This document shows positions 26,801 through 41,800 of a DNA stretch of 64,000 bases, piece after piece. The stretch covers positions 84,325,060-84,389,059 of the forward strand of contig OU744721.1 in assembly GCA_916613615.1 (NCBI GenBank), given 5' to 3'. Under the pieces are notes generated by a model. It did not search any database. It saw only the letters and a list, made by a program, of their open reading frames with translations, and had not been told where the DNA came from. This DNA is from Steromphala cineraria. Lineage: Eukaryota > Mollusca > Gastropoda > Trochida > Trochidae. How positions within the stretch are numbered: the first letter of the stretch is position 1; each line of letters opens with the position of its first letter. The translations under genes were made by a program, and so were the position numbers.

Positions 26801-29800
26801 TGTAACTTACCACTGTATCAAGAGCCTGTGGACGCCATTTGCTTTTGCTTTTAGACTTCACTTCTCCGACAGTAGCTACAGGGCTCTGATGCAAATACCA
26901 GAACAAAATATCATTTTGTGCATTAAGTATAACCCTGTTTCCACAATAATAACCTCTTGTTCTATTTTGTTCAACATCTGTATTTAACCTCCACATCTCA
27001 AAGTATTCAAGACCCAGGATTATGATTGATAAATACAGTAATAACATTTTGAGACATCTAATAACAGTGTCATTTTTTTATTGTTAAAATATTTGCTAAT
27101 GTCTTGGTCTTGGACACTTCTGTCGATAAACTGTACACAAATGATTGCATAAAAGTAGGATTTTATTCAGAGGTGAAGATAATGCTAACAGAACATAGAA
27201 CTTTGTTTTTGCAACTGCAAACACTAAGGTATTTAACCAGTGTATCCTTACACGTTACGTCACGCATGATTTGATTGTACTTTCAAAGGAACAGCAATTC
27301 CCATTTGTATTTTCATAAATACAGTAGAACTCGGATATAACGAACTCCAAGGGACCAAAGAATTTAGTTCGCTATATCCGGTGTTCGCTATACACATATA
27401 ATTTTAATGATATATAGGGACGGGACTTGAAATTTTTTTCGCTATATCCGAGTGTTCGCTATATCCGTGTTCGCTATGTCCGTGTTCTACTGTAGATCAC
27501 AAAATGTTTAGAACACATAATGTTAATTATAGATTACATAAAGACTGAGCGTTGAATATCAAAAATATATAAAAAGATATTTCAAATGTTTTTATTTACT
27601 CACAAGCAATAGTTCACGTACCTCTATACACTGTTCATACAGAACAAGACACGCAAGATGGTCAAACAGCCGATTTCTGAAAGGAAATTCATCGACTGCA
27701 ACATTAGCATGAAATGGTTTATTGCTAAATCATTGTTTATGAAAATAAAAAAAAATTCTAGTTATAACTCGAAATATATAAAGTATTGTTACCTTTTCCA
27801 GAGAAAGTCTGCCTTTATGTCATCAAGAAGATGTGAAACTGAAATTCAGAAGTCAAAAGTACAATTATGTTATGATTTATCTGTATTCCATTTTTCATTT
27901 TTTGATAATGAAATATTTTTGGTTTTACTTAGAAATGTTTATATATTGAACACATGGTCTATCCAAATACCCGGTAGTGACTGGCACAATTTCTGAAGAC
28001 CATACTTTCAACAATTCATGAGATATGATAAACAATGAATAATTTCAAAAGCAGTAAAAGAAACATTGTGATCTTGAAACATCGCCAAACTTGAATCATA
28101 TACTGATAAGAAGAGTTCTCAAATGGACAATCAATAAGATTGACAAACATCATATCTCCACCTTTTAGTTTCCAGAATGGCTCTGGAACAAAAGCCTGAA
28201 CTTGTTTGTATCTTTCCACTACAAATCCGAGTGTAGGAAACTGACAACTGCCGTAACTGATGAGTTGTTGACTGAGATAGCCAGGAAACACTTTCTGCAG
28301 GCGAAGAGTCTGAAACCTGGTGAAGGCAGCACCTGTAAGTATACAGAAATTCTTACAGATAAATCGAGGGCGATAAATTGGTCGGTGATGAAATGACAGC
28401 CAATGTGCTACAGAAGTCAGATTAAAATAAATTATTTGTTACTGGGGTGAAAGATTTAACCACACAACTTGTCAGCCTGAATTATTTTCTTAAATAATGT
28501 TCATTACTCTAACAATAAATGCATTAAAAGTTTAAATGTTTTGATAGCTTTCCATCCTGATGTTATTCTCTTCCAAGCCATATGCATCATCATAAAAGAG
28601 TTGCATCTTCATAATATATAACTCTTATAGTATCGAGTAAGTGAGTAGTTGCCTCTATGGCAATATTTTAGGCATTAGCGGCATGAAAAATTGTCAAAGA
28701 TTGTTTTTCCCAATCTTTCCCAATCCCTATGAAGTGCCATCTGAAGATTACAACCACACCCAATATATCAGAAATTCAATACTGATGTTGACTAACCAAA
28801 TACAAAGTTCCATACAGTTAGCCCTAACAATTTTGGAGTTCTTCTTTGACTACAAATGACAGGATAGATAGAAGGACAGGGTGACGATTGTTATTATTAT
28901 TACATACAAGTGAGATAATAATTATCACAATTAAAGGTACACATACTAGATTAACAATGCTACAAGGCACCAACCTATCCTCAGATCGAGCTCCTGCCTC
29001 ACATCTACAGCATCACTCACTCTCTTGTCTGGAGCCTGAAGGTTGTTCACAGCTCGATTCACGGCACTGGGAAATGATCACTGACTGAATACACTGATTC
29101 AGAACTCTTAAGTTATTTCTAACAATCATTTTCAATTACGGATTCTTTACTCATATCATCATGATCAATGTGATCATAAAAATTGAATCAATGAAACTTT
29201 GTATAGATATATAATTATCAATTGCATTCAAATAATTAAATGTCTAAAATATCTGTTTGACACATGCTAGAATTTTCAATAATGAAAAGTGATTAACTTA
29301 CTGTGGTGTTATTTCTGAAAATCTTGCTCTGTAAACTTCAATATTTGGCTTAACTGTAAGAGAGATTGTTTGTATGTGTCAACGTAATCAAAATGATTTA
29401 TTGTTTCTTGAAATAGTTATTCAATCCTTCAAAACTTTAAAAAAACGTGTAAAAAGACACGGTATACATATGGCATATCAAAAATGAAAGCATTCTTGAA
29501 AAACTTTGTGGAGCATAGAAAAATAGTATAGCAGAAAGAAGTTGGTATTTATAAGATACATGAGCACTGACCTGCTTGACAAACTTGGATGATTTCAAAA
29601 CCAATATTCTCCCCTTCCCTGTCACCGTCCGTCCAGATCACCAGTTTCTGGCAACCTCGAATCTCTCGTTCTAAAGTTCTCTAAAAGCAAGTCAGTACAT
29701 TGGAAAAGATCACCTAGTTAAAAAGAATTGTTTATTCTCACTGTTCAGGGAGAAAGAATGGCAAAATATTGCGCTGGTAAAACTACCTCTCTATTTGACT

Positions 29801-32800
29801 GATTTCATGTTTTTCAGAAACCATTCTGTGATTCAGGAACAAAGCTGATATTTTTAAGGATCAGATCTCTGCATATAAACTAGATTAGCGTTTGCGGGAT
29901 ACCGCAAAAGCAGAGCAGCCCCGAAACTTTGGGTTTCGCCTTACCCTGTTCCGCCTTTTACAGGCCTCACCAAATTGGGAATTTTCTCGTGACCTTGACC
30001 TTTGACACTCAAGGTCACACAATCAATGAACACATTTCATTGAGTATAACATTATTGTAATGAAATAAAGTGTTAAAAATACAATTAATCCATTTTCTCC
30101 ATATATGTTGACCTTGCTGTGACCTTGACCTTCGACAGTTAGTACCCAAAACTTTTTTAAAATGTTGAACTTCTCAAGAGATAATATATACAAAATCTAA
30201 ACTTCATAGCACAAAAACTTTTCAAGTTATTGTGTTTACAAGGAATTGCAATAACTCATATCTCATGACCTTGACCTTTGACCTTCAAGGTCACACAATA
30301 ATTGAACACTTTTTATTGAGTATAACAATCATGTATTGATTAAAAGTGATCATAGTTAAAATTAAGCATTTTCGCTAAACCATGCTTAAGTCATGACCTT
30401 GCTGTGACCTTGACCTTTGACAGATTGTAGCCGAAACCTTTTCAAAAATTTTAACTTTTCCAAGGATGATATATACCAAGTAAGAGCTTCATAGCACAAA
30501 AACTTTTCAAGTTACCGTGTTTACCAAAAAATTGTGGTGATTTTATAACTCGTGACCTTGACCTTTGAACTTGAAAGTGAACATGTCATAATGATTCCCT
30601 GGAAGTATTAACATTTAGACATGTTCATGAGTTCTGAAAAGCTAAATGGGATAAAGTTATACCCCAATTTAGTGCATTTTGTAATAACTCATATCTCATG
30701 ACCTTGACCTTTGACCTTCAAGGTCACACAATCATTGAACACTTTTTTTTGAGTATAACAATCATGTATTGATTAAAAGTGTTCATAGTTAAAATAAAGC
30801 ATTTTCGCTAAAACATGCTTACGTCATGACCTTGCTGTGACCTTGACCTTTGACGGATTGTAGCCAAAACCTTTTCAAAATTTTTTACTTTTCCAAGGAT
30901 GATATATACCAAGTTAGAGCTTCATAGCACAAAAACTTTTCAAGTAATCGCGTTTACAAGGAATTCTTAGTGTGAATACATAGCTCGTGACCTTGACCTT
31001 TGACCTTGAAAGTGAACGTGTCAAAATCGTTCCCCCGAGGTATGAGGAGTAAGGTATGAATAAGAGTTCTGGAAAGCTTAGGGGAAAAAAGTTATAGCTA
31101 GTAGTACGAGTGCGGCGGCGGCGATGGAAACTTCACAAAAACTGATAGCAGCCCCGTCCTTAGACGGGGCTGCTAATGACACCTGTCAGAAAGTATTAAT
31201 CTTATTTCGTTTTTGCCCATACCCCCATATAAGTATTGTTTTTTTCGTTTCGCTCCGCGATCCAAGTTTTTATGTGTAACTGCCATGCCATGCCTGCCTG
31301 TCGTGTCGAATGTGACAAACTGCCTGTACACTGAATCAGAATGTACTATGAATATGCCGCTGCCAGCAATAAATGCCTGAACTATCGAACCGTAAGCTTC
31401 TTTTCATGGTCCCGCGAGCCGGATAGTGCTTGAACTTTGCCAAATGTATTCTGACAGTGAAATTCGCGACGAGACACGGTCGCGCTCGAATGATGAACGT
31501 GTTGTCCGGTTTTCGACCAGGCCGCGACGACCGCCGGCACATTTGTCTGACTATGTTCTAGATGCAAATTCTGATAATGAACTATTGACAACGATGTCAG
31601 AAGCCAGTATTGGAAGTGTGATTTCGGGTTTGTCGTCAACTTCGTCTCGACTTAGTGATAGACAGTCTGCTAAGTTAGAAGAGGTAAAACGTAAACATGA
31701 ACTTGATGAACTCAAGGCCCAGTTAGAGGAAGATAGGCAAATAAAGGTTGACATTCAGAATATGGAAGAGTTAGCTAACACAAGTAGACTAGCTTTACAG
31801 AGTTTGGAGAGACAAATTAAGACAGAAAGAGAAATTAGAACTGAGAAGATTTTCAGGGATAGGAAGTTGAGAGAAGCTGAAAGAAAGTATGAAGAAGCAA
31901 AACTAGTTTCATCAATGATAGACAATGAGGAATTGATTGACAATTACACACACACAGATAGGGATAAAGACCAGACATTTCCAAAGGAATTTGATAGACA
32001 CAGTGAATTTCATGATGAAATGTTAAGCTTTCACACTGATAGGCTTGATACTGCAGGACAAAGGAAACGCACCGTTCCCAAGATTGAGCATGATAACTTT
32101 GATTATAATGTCAGATTGAATCCCCATGCAGATACATTTACACCAGTGTCAGACAATAATCTACCACCACCTAACCATCCTAATCATGCTAGGTACCAGC
32201 ATCAACCCACTACTGATATTCACAACACAAGTATGCCAGTCAATGCCATGTTAGTATCCTCAGTGTATGGAATCCCTAAACCTACATTGCCAGAATTCAG
32301 GAGTGGTAAGGAAAGAGACTTTAATCTGTTGAAAATGGCCTTTCAGAACTTAGTTGATGTGCATCCCCATCTGACGGAGAGTTATAAGTATCAACTTCTG
32401 CTTGACAAATTAGGTGATAAACCCAAACGCCTAGCTGAATCTTTCATGTTTCACTCCAGCCCTTACACACAAGCCATGCAAGAGTTATCACACACCTATG
32501 GTAGTACAAATCAACTTGTGCAAAGTGAGATTAATGACTTGTTGACTACTCCACCATTGAGGTTTGGCGATTATGATGCCTTCGAGAGATTTGCTCTGCG
32601 TGTACAGTCTTTGGTTGGAATGTTGAAATACATGCCGGACAAATCTGAACTTAATTGTGCTTCTCATGTTTCAACTTTGCTGGCCAAACTTCCATACGGT
32701 TTGCGTGAAAACTTCACAGAATATTGTATTAAGAAAGGACTGTACTCTTCTACATCCAACTCCACTTACAATCTTCTACACTTTGATGAATGGTTGCGAC

Positions 32801-35800
32801 TCAAGTCTAGAGCCAAGAGACTGTCTCACCAAGTGATGCCCAAGACTGACTCCTCCAAGCCTGATAGGAGACTGCCGCGCACTACTAAGCAACCAAGCAG
32901 GGAAGTTCTGTCGAATTACCTCACTACCCAGATATCCTCAGACAAGAAACCCTTGGTAAACTTCAAGTCAAGGGGATATTGTCCTAAATGTAGATCAAAC
33001 GATCACTTTCTGAACACTTGCCAAGAGTTCAAGAAACTCTCAGACCAGGATATCAAATCATGGTTACATGACCGCTGCTTCCGATGTGCAAGGAGACACA
33101 AACCAGAACAGTGCAACTTAAAGACACCTTGCCAGCTGTGTAAAGAGTTACACCTCACTGCTTTACATTCTGCCTGCCACAACATGACCAACAACAAAGT
33201 ACTGTTTGTCAATGCAACGCAAGAACCAACTGATGTCTTCCTTGACCAGCCATCAAAACCCTTTGCGACTATGTTAAAGGTTGTCCCAGTCACCTTGTAT
33301 GGTCCAGACAAGACTTTAGATGCTTACGCCATCCTTGACGATGGATCTCAACGCACTATGATTTTGGACAAAGCTGCGAACTCGCTTGACCTTGCAGGAC
33401 ACCCAGATAATATTCTACTTACCACAATCAGATGTGAACCTTATCTATGTACCGGACAGTCTGTGAATCTTCGGATATCTGCCAGAGATGTGCCTGACAC
33501 AAGATACAACATTGTGAATGCCTTCACATCAAACACCTTATCTTTGTCTGAATACACATACTCAGTATCTGCTCTTCAACAAAACTGGTCACATCTCAGA
33601 GACTTACCCTTGCATGATATCAGCAATGTGAAACCGGTAATCTTAATTGGTTCTGACTTGGCTGAACTGATTGTCCCCCAAGAACCAGTTAGATGTGGAC
33701 CAAGTGGTTCTCCAATTGCTGTGCATACTAAACTAGGTTGGACACTCCAAGGTACTCATAATCTGCAACACCATACTAGGTCACAGACGGTTCTGTTCAC
33801 ACAAGCTGAAACTACTAATCTCCTTCATGCTGTTCAGAGGCTATGGAAGATGGATACACTTCCCTATGTGAAGAAAGATGTGATTAGGTCGAAGCAAGAT
33901 AAGCTTGCAGTGCATATCCTTGAAACTGACACCTGCAGAGTTGAAGTGAATGGTGTGAACAGATATGCCACCCCATTGTTGAGATTTGATGACACTGTGT
34001 TTCAAGCATCGAAGGAGGACATTCTTCCCACATTGAAAAGAATGGAGCAACGTTTGCTTAAGTACCCAGAGAAGGCTACTATCCATAATGATCTTGTGCA
34101 AAAGTTAGTTGATGCCAAACTTGTGAAAGTCATCAGTGATGACGAAGACAGGAAGACTTCTGAATCCTGGTACATCCCCCATCATGTGGTGGAACACAAC
34201 AACAAACACCGGCTGGTGTTCAATTGCTCTTATGAAAGTGACGGTAAGAACCTCAACAAGAAGTTGCTACCTGGACCTCCATTGGGACCGAGTCTCCTGG
34301 GAGTATTTGTGAGATTCCGACAACACAGAGTTGCCATTGCAGGTGATATCAAAGGCATGTTTCACCAGGTTAGACTCTTGCCTAGAGACAGACCTCTCCT
34401 TCGTTTCCTATGGCGAGATATGAGATGCCATGGAGATCCTGATGTGTACGAATGGCAGGTTCTTCCCTTCGGAACTACTTGTAGTCCAGTGTGCGCAACC
34501 TATGCCTTACAGAAGCATGTTAAGGACAATCGTGTGGGAAATGAACATGTTGAAAGATCGGTCATGGAATCGTTCTACGTTGATAACTGTTTGGACAGTT
34601 TGCCTGACGAAGGAGAAGCTAAGGACTTGCTTCAAGACATCTCAAGTTTGTTGGATGGAGGTGGATTCCATGTGCGGCAGTGGTGCAGTAATGTCCAATC
34701 TGTCGTTGAAGATGTTAAACCTGAGGATCGATCAAACTCTTGTGAAATGTGGCTAAACTTGGATGACAATAATCAGTCTGAAGGTGCCTTAGGACTGTTG
34801 TGGTACATCAACAGTGATGAGATTGGATACAAGCAAAGGTTGATTGAATATCCATCACTTACGCTGAGAGTGGTCTATCGCATACTCGCAGGACAGTACG
34901 ACCCGATAGGTTTTCTTGCCCCTTACTTGTCAATTGCCAAATGCATTGTCCAGGACTTATGGGCAATCAAAAGGGACTGGGATGCAACGATTGAGCAAGG
35001 TGCTTTGTTTGACAGATGGACAGCATGGGAATCACAGCTTCCATCTATCAGTGAAGTAAAACTTCCAAGATGTTATGCTTCAATGTCCGCAAATGAAAGC
35101 TGCACATCTAGAGAACTTCACATATTCTGTGATGCATCAGAGCGGACATATGGAGCAGCTGCTTACTTGAGAACAGAACTTGAAAACAACATACAGGTCA
35201 ACTTTGTACAAGCTCGTTGCAGAATAGCCCCAAAGCGTCAACTGTCTGTGCCAAGATTAGAACTGTGTGCTGCTCTCATTGGTGCCCAATTGGCTGATCT
35301 TCTCTCCACTGAACTGACTATTCCGATCCAACGAATCATCCTGTGGAGTGATTCTACAACAGTTTTGACTTGGTTAAAATCTGAGTCTTGTCGTTACAAA
35401 GTGTTCGTTGGAACACGAGTTGCTGAGATACAAACATTGACTGAACCCAGCCAATGGCGTTATATCAACACCAGCTTAAATCCTGCTGATGACTTGAAAG
35501 GCAAAACATTACAGGAAATCTGTTGTGACCAATCCCAGTGGAGGAATGGCCCTCTTTTCTTGAAGAGTGCCTCAGATCAGTGGCCAGAGCTATCTCCTCA
35601 TGACTCAGAGGATACAAGTGAGGTGAAGACCAGATGTTTATTCTCCATTGTGAAAACTGACTTTCCCGTTGATCCCCAGTCTTGCTCAGACTGGAATGAC
35701 TTGGTCACCAAGACCATGCAGGTGCATCATGGGGCGGCCTTGGATGCAACTGATCGAACTGACACTGAAATGCATCTTTACAGTCTCGCTCAGCAAGAAT

Positions 35801-38800
35801 CCTTCCCAGATGACTTTGCTGCCTTGCAATCTGGAAAACCTGTGCCTTTAAACAGTAGACTATTGCCTCTTGATCCAGTCTATGATTCAGTCAACAAGGT
35901 AATCCGAGTAGGTGGAAGACTAGTCAGAGCTGAAGATTTGCCTGGTGATGTGAAACATCCAATAGTGTTGGACCCGAAACATGTGATCACTCGTTTCCTC
36001 ATCAAGGACTTTGATGATAGACTGAAACATTATGGGCCTGAACGTATACTTGCTGAAATGAGGAGGTCCTTCTGGATTATACATGGAAGGCAAGCAATTC
36101 GCAAGCACCAGCATTCATGCAAAACATGCCAGAAATGGAGGGGGAAACCAGAAGTCCCGAAGATGTCTTCTCTGCCTACAGCCCGTCTTCAGTTGTTCAA
36201 GCCACCATTCTATTCAACAGGAATAGACTGCTTTGGTCCCATGACTGTGACAGTTGGAAGAAGGTCTGAAAAGAGATGGGGAATCATCTACAAGTGTATG
36301 ACCACTAGAGCTGTGCATCTAGACCTTGTTGATAAAATGGATACAGACTCCTTTCTCATGTCTCTTCGTCGTTTTATCTCACGCCGTGGTCAGCCTCGTG
36401 AGATATGGAGTGACAGAGGTACAAATTTCAGAGGTGGCCATAAGGAACTTGAAGAGGCCTGGGCTGATATGGAACCATCGCTGAAAGATCAACTTGTCAA
36501 GTACAGGATTTCATTCTATTTTAACCCACCAAGCGCCCCTCACTTTGGTGGATTGTGGGAACGTGAAATCAAATGTGTCAAAGATGGACTGAAGGTTACC
36601 CTTGGAAACCAATCAGTCACTGAACCAGTTCTCCAAACTGTACTAGCTGAGATTGAGGGAATCTTGAATTCCAAACCACTTGGATATGTGTCAAGTGATG
36701 TTCGTGACATAGATCCTGTTTCCCCTAATGTCTTACTGATGGGACGACGTGATTCATCGCTTCCACAGGTGGTATATCCAGCTAATGAAATCATCGGACG
36801 CCGAAGGTGGCGTCACAGCCAAATTCTTGTTGACCACTTTTGGAAGCATTTTCTGAGGAGATATCTTCCAGATCTCCAAGTGAGAGGCAAATGGACCTCT
36901 GATAAAGTGAATCAGAGAGATCTGAAAGTGAATGATGTGGTCATGATCGTTGACCCCCAGTCTGTGAGAGCCAACTGGCTAGTTGGCAGAGTGTCGCAGA
37001 CTCATCATGGAAGTGACGGAAGAGTTCGCGTTGCTACGGTGACAGTTGGTGACCAGGACATAACACGTCCTGTCAGCCGACTTATCAGACTACCCGAGTG
37101 TGAGGATGACTAGACTGTCTACTACCTCCTGAGCAGAAGACCACTGAGTGCGGTGGTACCTTGATGTTGCCATGGACTATAATCTGTTTTCTTTGATTGG
37201 CAATATGGATTTGATTTGACTTTGTTGATTGAAAGACTTTCACTGAAACTAAGTTAATATTTCATGTATCACAGAGCGAGTGGTAACTTTCTGTTCCTTT
37301 CAAATTTATTCTAAATTTGGGGGCGGCTTTGTCAGAAAGTATTAATCTTATTTCGTTTTTGCCCATACCCCCATATAAGTATTGTTTTTTTCGTTTCGCT
37401 CCGCGATCCAAGTTTTTATGTGTAACTGCCATGCCATGCCTGCCTGTCGTGTCGAATGTGACAAACTGCCTGTACACTGAATCAGAATGTACTATGAATA
37501 TGCCGCTGCCAGCAATAAATGCCTGAACTATCGAACCGTAAGCTTCTTTTCAACACCAATACAACTTTAAATGTCAAATGAACTCTATATTTGAAAAAAT
37601 AACATGTTCTTGATGATTTCTATTCACCTTTATATCCACATAATTCTCTGGACAGCTCTTCAAAACGGGGAGGTCAAAAAGTGCCGTTGGGTTGCAGGAA
37701 TTCCTGAAAGGAGACAGGATTGTTGATGTCTTATTTCAAAACACTCATGACTTGAGGACAACATGGAGGATTTAAATCTAACTTTTTTTCTTTTTTTTTT
37801 TTATATTTTTATTTCCCATATGATGTTTACATGTACATATTCATAATGATACAGAGTTCATACTTCAATAAAGACCACATATGATGTTTACATGTACATA
37901 TTCATTATGATACAGATTTTATATTTCCATAGAGATCCCATATGATGTTTACTTGTACATATTCATAATGATACAGAGTTTTTATTTCCATAAAGATACA
38001 GATAAATTATTGTTAATATCACATCATGTCTAAAATACAGATATACAAATGCAAGGTTATTTATATTTCTTAACTTAGATCTACCTCCATTTCAGCAAAT
38101 AAAGTGTGAAAAGAGGACCAGAATGAAAAGAATTTGGGCTGGTTGTTATTTGTAAATGCAATATATTTACATGCCAAATAATGTTTATATAATTCCTTTT
38201 GAATGTATCCAAAAGTGGGTTTGTTACCTTTTCTACTCATACTATAGATTATTTGTTTCACAAGTAAACAAATGGTATTTAGTGGGTTATTATTTTTACC
38301 CTTAAAACCAAAGATGATTTTTATTGGTATTAATTCAATATTTCCTTCAGCTAACTTTCCCAACCATTCTGCTAACTCCTTCCACACTTTTCTAACATGA
38401 ATACAATCACATAATAAGTGAATAATACTCTCAGGCATCTGTTTGCAAAGAGAACACAATGGTGAATCTATATATCCAATCTTATACAAGAATTTATTGG
38501 TAGTCAAAATATTTTGAGTTATCTTGTATTGAAACCATTTCAAATTTACACTTTGTGTACATCTATTAGGCATCATGTTGATGTTTTCCCATTCATTTTG
38601 TGTAAACTCTTTATCAAATATTTCCTCCCATTTCAATTGGCCAGAAGATTTAACAAAAATAAATTTGGATAGTATTTGATAGAATTGTTTACTATTGTCC
38701 AATTTTTATATGTTATATGGAAGAATTGGGAAGGAGTGTATTTTTTCATTTTGCATGAATGTGAAGTTCATCTTTTTCAAATATTTAAGTACAGATCTCT

Positions 38801-41800
38801 TGATACCTTCGTATGTAAGAAAATCTATGCTTATATCATATTTATTCTTAAATTGTTCAAAATACAAAACATTACCTCCTTTTTCTAATATATTTCTCAA
38901 ATAAATTATTTCATTCCCCCCCCAGTTTTTAATAGTAATAACATTACCACCAATCATGACATTACTATTATAACAAATTGACTGGTTTAAAACTCTATCA
39001 GGGTCTTTCTCATATTGATAACATATCGTTAAATAATCAGCCCACGCTTTAATGACATCCTGCCAGAATCTATTTGATATAGTGGGCAACATACAGTTGC
39101 TAATATAAGCACCATCAGCAAACCAAAGTCTCTGATAATTTGGGATGTATACTGTAGCATTTTTACTCCATATAGAGTTGTTTTTTAGCAATCTTTTAAT
39201 CCATAAAATTTTTTTGAGATTTTATAATATTACTTATTATTGGAACATTAATTCCACCGTTTTTAATAGTAGATGTTATAATGTTTCTTTTTATTTTATC
39301 TTTTTTACCCTTCCAAACAAACTCAAAACATCTCTTTTGAAATGATTGAATAACCTCATCTGGTGGGCTTGGTATAGATGAAAAGAGATGATTTAATTTT
39401 GAAAGTAATAAAGACTTTAAAACTACATTTCTTCCCATGGGTGTTAATAATCTTAACTCCCAGCTTTTCATCTCTCTCTCAATTTTTTCCAGTTTGTCTG
39501 TATAATTTAAATCAATCATTGTTTCCAAATCTACATCAAACTTTATACCCAGTAAAGTAAATTGTGATTGTGTCCAATCAAGCTTATAATCATTGCAAAT
39601 CTTATATCTAGATCTCTTTTTTGATCCTATCCATATCAATCTTGTTTTTTCCGTATTAACTTTAAGTCCAGAGAACCTTGCAAAAAAAGATAAAACATTG
39701 AGAACTGCATATAAACATTTTTCGGTACCATCTAGTGTTAAAGAAGTATCATCCGCAAACTGGGCCAAAATACTTTCAATATTTCCCACTTTAATCCCCT
39801 TTATCTTTTTATCGTTTCTAATCATAAGGGCCAAGAGTTCTACACATAAAATAAATATATAAGGTGAAACCGGATCCCCTTGCCTACAACCTCTTGCAAT
39901 TTTAAAGAAAGAACTTCCAAAACCATTTACAAGAACACATGACTCAATATCATTCAGAAGAACTGAAATCCATTTCTGCAAACTTGGTCCAAAGTTAAAG
40001 AAATTAAGTACATTTCTGATAAAGGTTCTATCTACGGAATCAAAGGCTTTCTCAAAGTCAATCAATAATAACAAGCCAGGGACTTGAAAAGTCTCGGTGT
40101 AGTCCATGATATCATAAATAAGTCTAGTAACCTCACCTATATATCTACCTGGTACAAAGCCTTTTTGATTTTCATTAATAATTAACGGTAAAATGGGTTT
40201 GATCCTATTTGCAATCACTGCAGATGCAATTTTGTAAGATGTATTTAGCAAACTTATGGGGCGCCATGATTTAAGAAAATGTTTAGGCTTTTGGGGTTTT
40301 GGCAAACATGTAATTAACCCTTGTTTTTGGGTCACAGATAGAGAACCATGTTCATAGGCATAGTTTAGGGATTTTATCAAATATTTATTCAAATCAATCC
40401 AAAAAAACTTATAAAATTCAGTTGTAAAGCCATCTGGACCTGGTGATTTTTCGTTTTTCATTTTATTAAGTACTTTAGCACATTCTTCATATGTTATTTC
40501 ACCCTCTAAATTCAAAGATTCAGAAATAGACAATTTTGGGACATTTGTGTTTGAGAACAAAGTTTCAAGATCTATCTCTAAACATTCCTCTTTAGAGTAC
40601 AGTTTTTTATAATATAGTTTAGTTTCATCTAAAATATCCTTTTGTTTGTTAATTTCACTACCATCATCTTTTATAAGCTTTGTAATTGATTTATTCAGAA
40701 AATTTCTAGTTTCTAAATGGAGGAAATATTTACTAGGTTTCTCACCGTGTTCTATCCATGTTGCTTTTGATCTTACAAAAAGTCCCCTTGTTTTTTCCTT
40801 ATTTATTTCTTCCAGTTCTTTTTTTATATCATTAATGTTTATTAGTATATTTTCTTTGTTGGCCATACTTTCTTCATTATCTAATTCAATTTCCAATTCT
40901 TGCATTAAGGTTTCAAGATCTGACTCTTTTTTATTTCTTTTTTTCTTCTTTGTAGATGAATAATAAATAGTCATGCCCCTAATCTCAAGAAGTATCATTT
41001 CCCATAATAACTGATCATTTAGTTCATATCTAATAGCACCTTCATCTTCCTCTGTGATCTGATACTTTTGTAGGGTTAACTTTATTGTATCTTTTACATT
41101 CTGAATATATTCAGGATCATGTAACAATGAATTATTAAATTTCCAAAATCCTTTACCTCTTTCCATTTGTGATGAATTGATTGTAATTGATACAATTGAA
41201 TGATCAGAGTTAATACTTGGAATTATATCAGTATCCGAAATAGAATACATCAAATTATGTGTTATCAAAACAAAATCTAAACGAGATTGTTTTATGGGGG
41301 TTGGTTGTCTCCAAGTAAAACGCCTTTCATTTGGATGAAACTCTCGCCATGGATCCTTTAAATCCAATAAATCCATTATTTCCATAACCTCGGTTCTAGC
41401 TTTTGGATTGTTTATATTTTTATAGTTAAATGTATCCATATCAGAATCTAAAACAAGGTTCCAATCTCCACAAATTATTGCCTTATCGGTTTCAAAATTT
41501 TCTATAATAGTCTTTATATGTTTATAAAAATAGAGCCATTGGCTCTGTAGCTCATCAGGCATCATATCAAGTTTGCTTTATACAGGCAAGATGAGCTAAA
41601 AATGAAACTGATGTTACCTATTACAAGAAAACCTATAAAAAAATTACAAAACAAATGTATTATTATTTAACACTTTCTAGATCGCCAGTATCAGACAGTG
41701 AAAGAAGTCCACACTAAAATATACAAGGAGAAATAAATTTGTCATAGACTGTCATCTAATGGAGAAAAATAGGTTTTTAAGATTGTGACCCCTGTGACCC

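Larger units (their letters stand above)
31184..37552 (+). mobile_element. BEL/Pao LTR retrotransposon, full length
   Basis: Two 223-bp LTRs starting TG and ending CA enclose one long open reading frame. The flanking pentamer ACACC is duplicated (31179-31183 and 37553-37557). Directly after the 5' LTR a tRNA primer-binding site begins TGGTCCCGCGAGCCGG (31407). The two LTRs look identical by eye, so the insertion is young. It sits in TOP3A intron 3, antisense to the host gene. I see no envelope-like frame after pol. Confidence 0.95.

Noticed and set aside
34430..34756. Alternate frames inside the BEL polyprotein region
   Set aside because: Shadows of the long frame, without motifs.
31444..37113. 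BEL polyprotein as a domesticated host gene
   Set aside because: Paired LTRs, primer site and target duplication show an ordinary recent retrotransposon.
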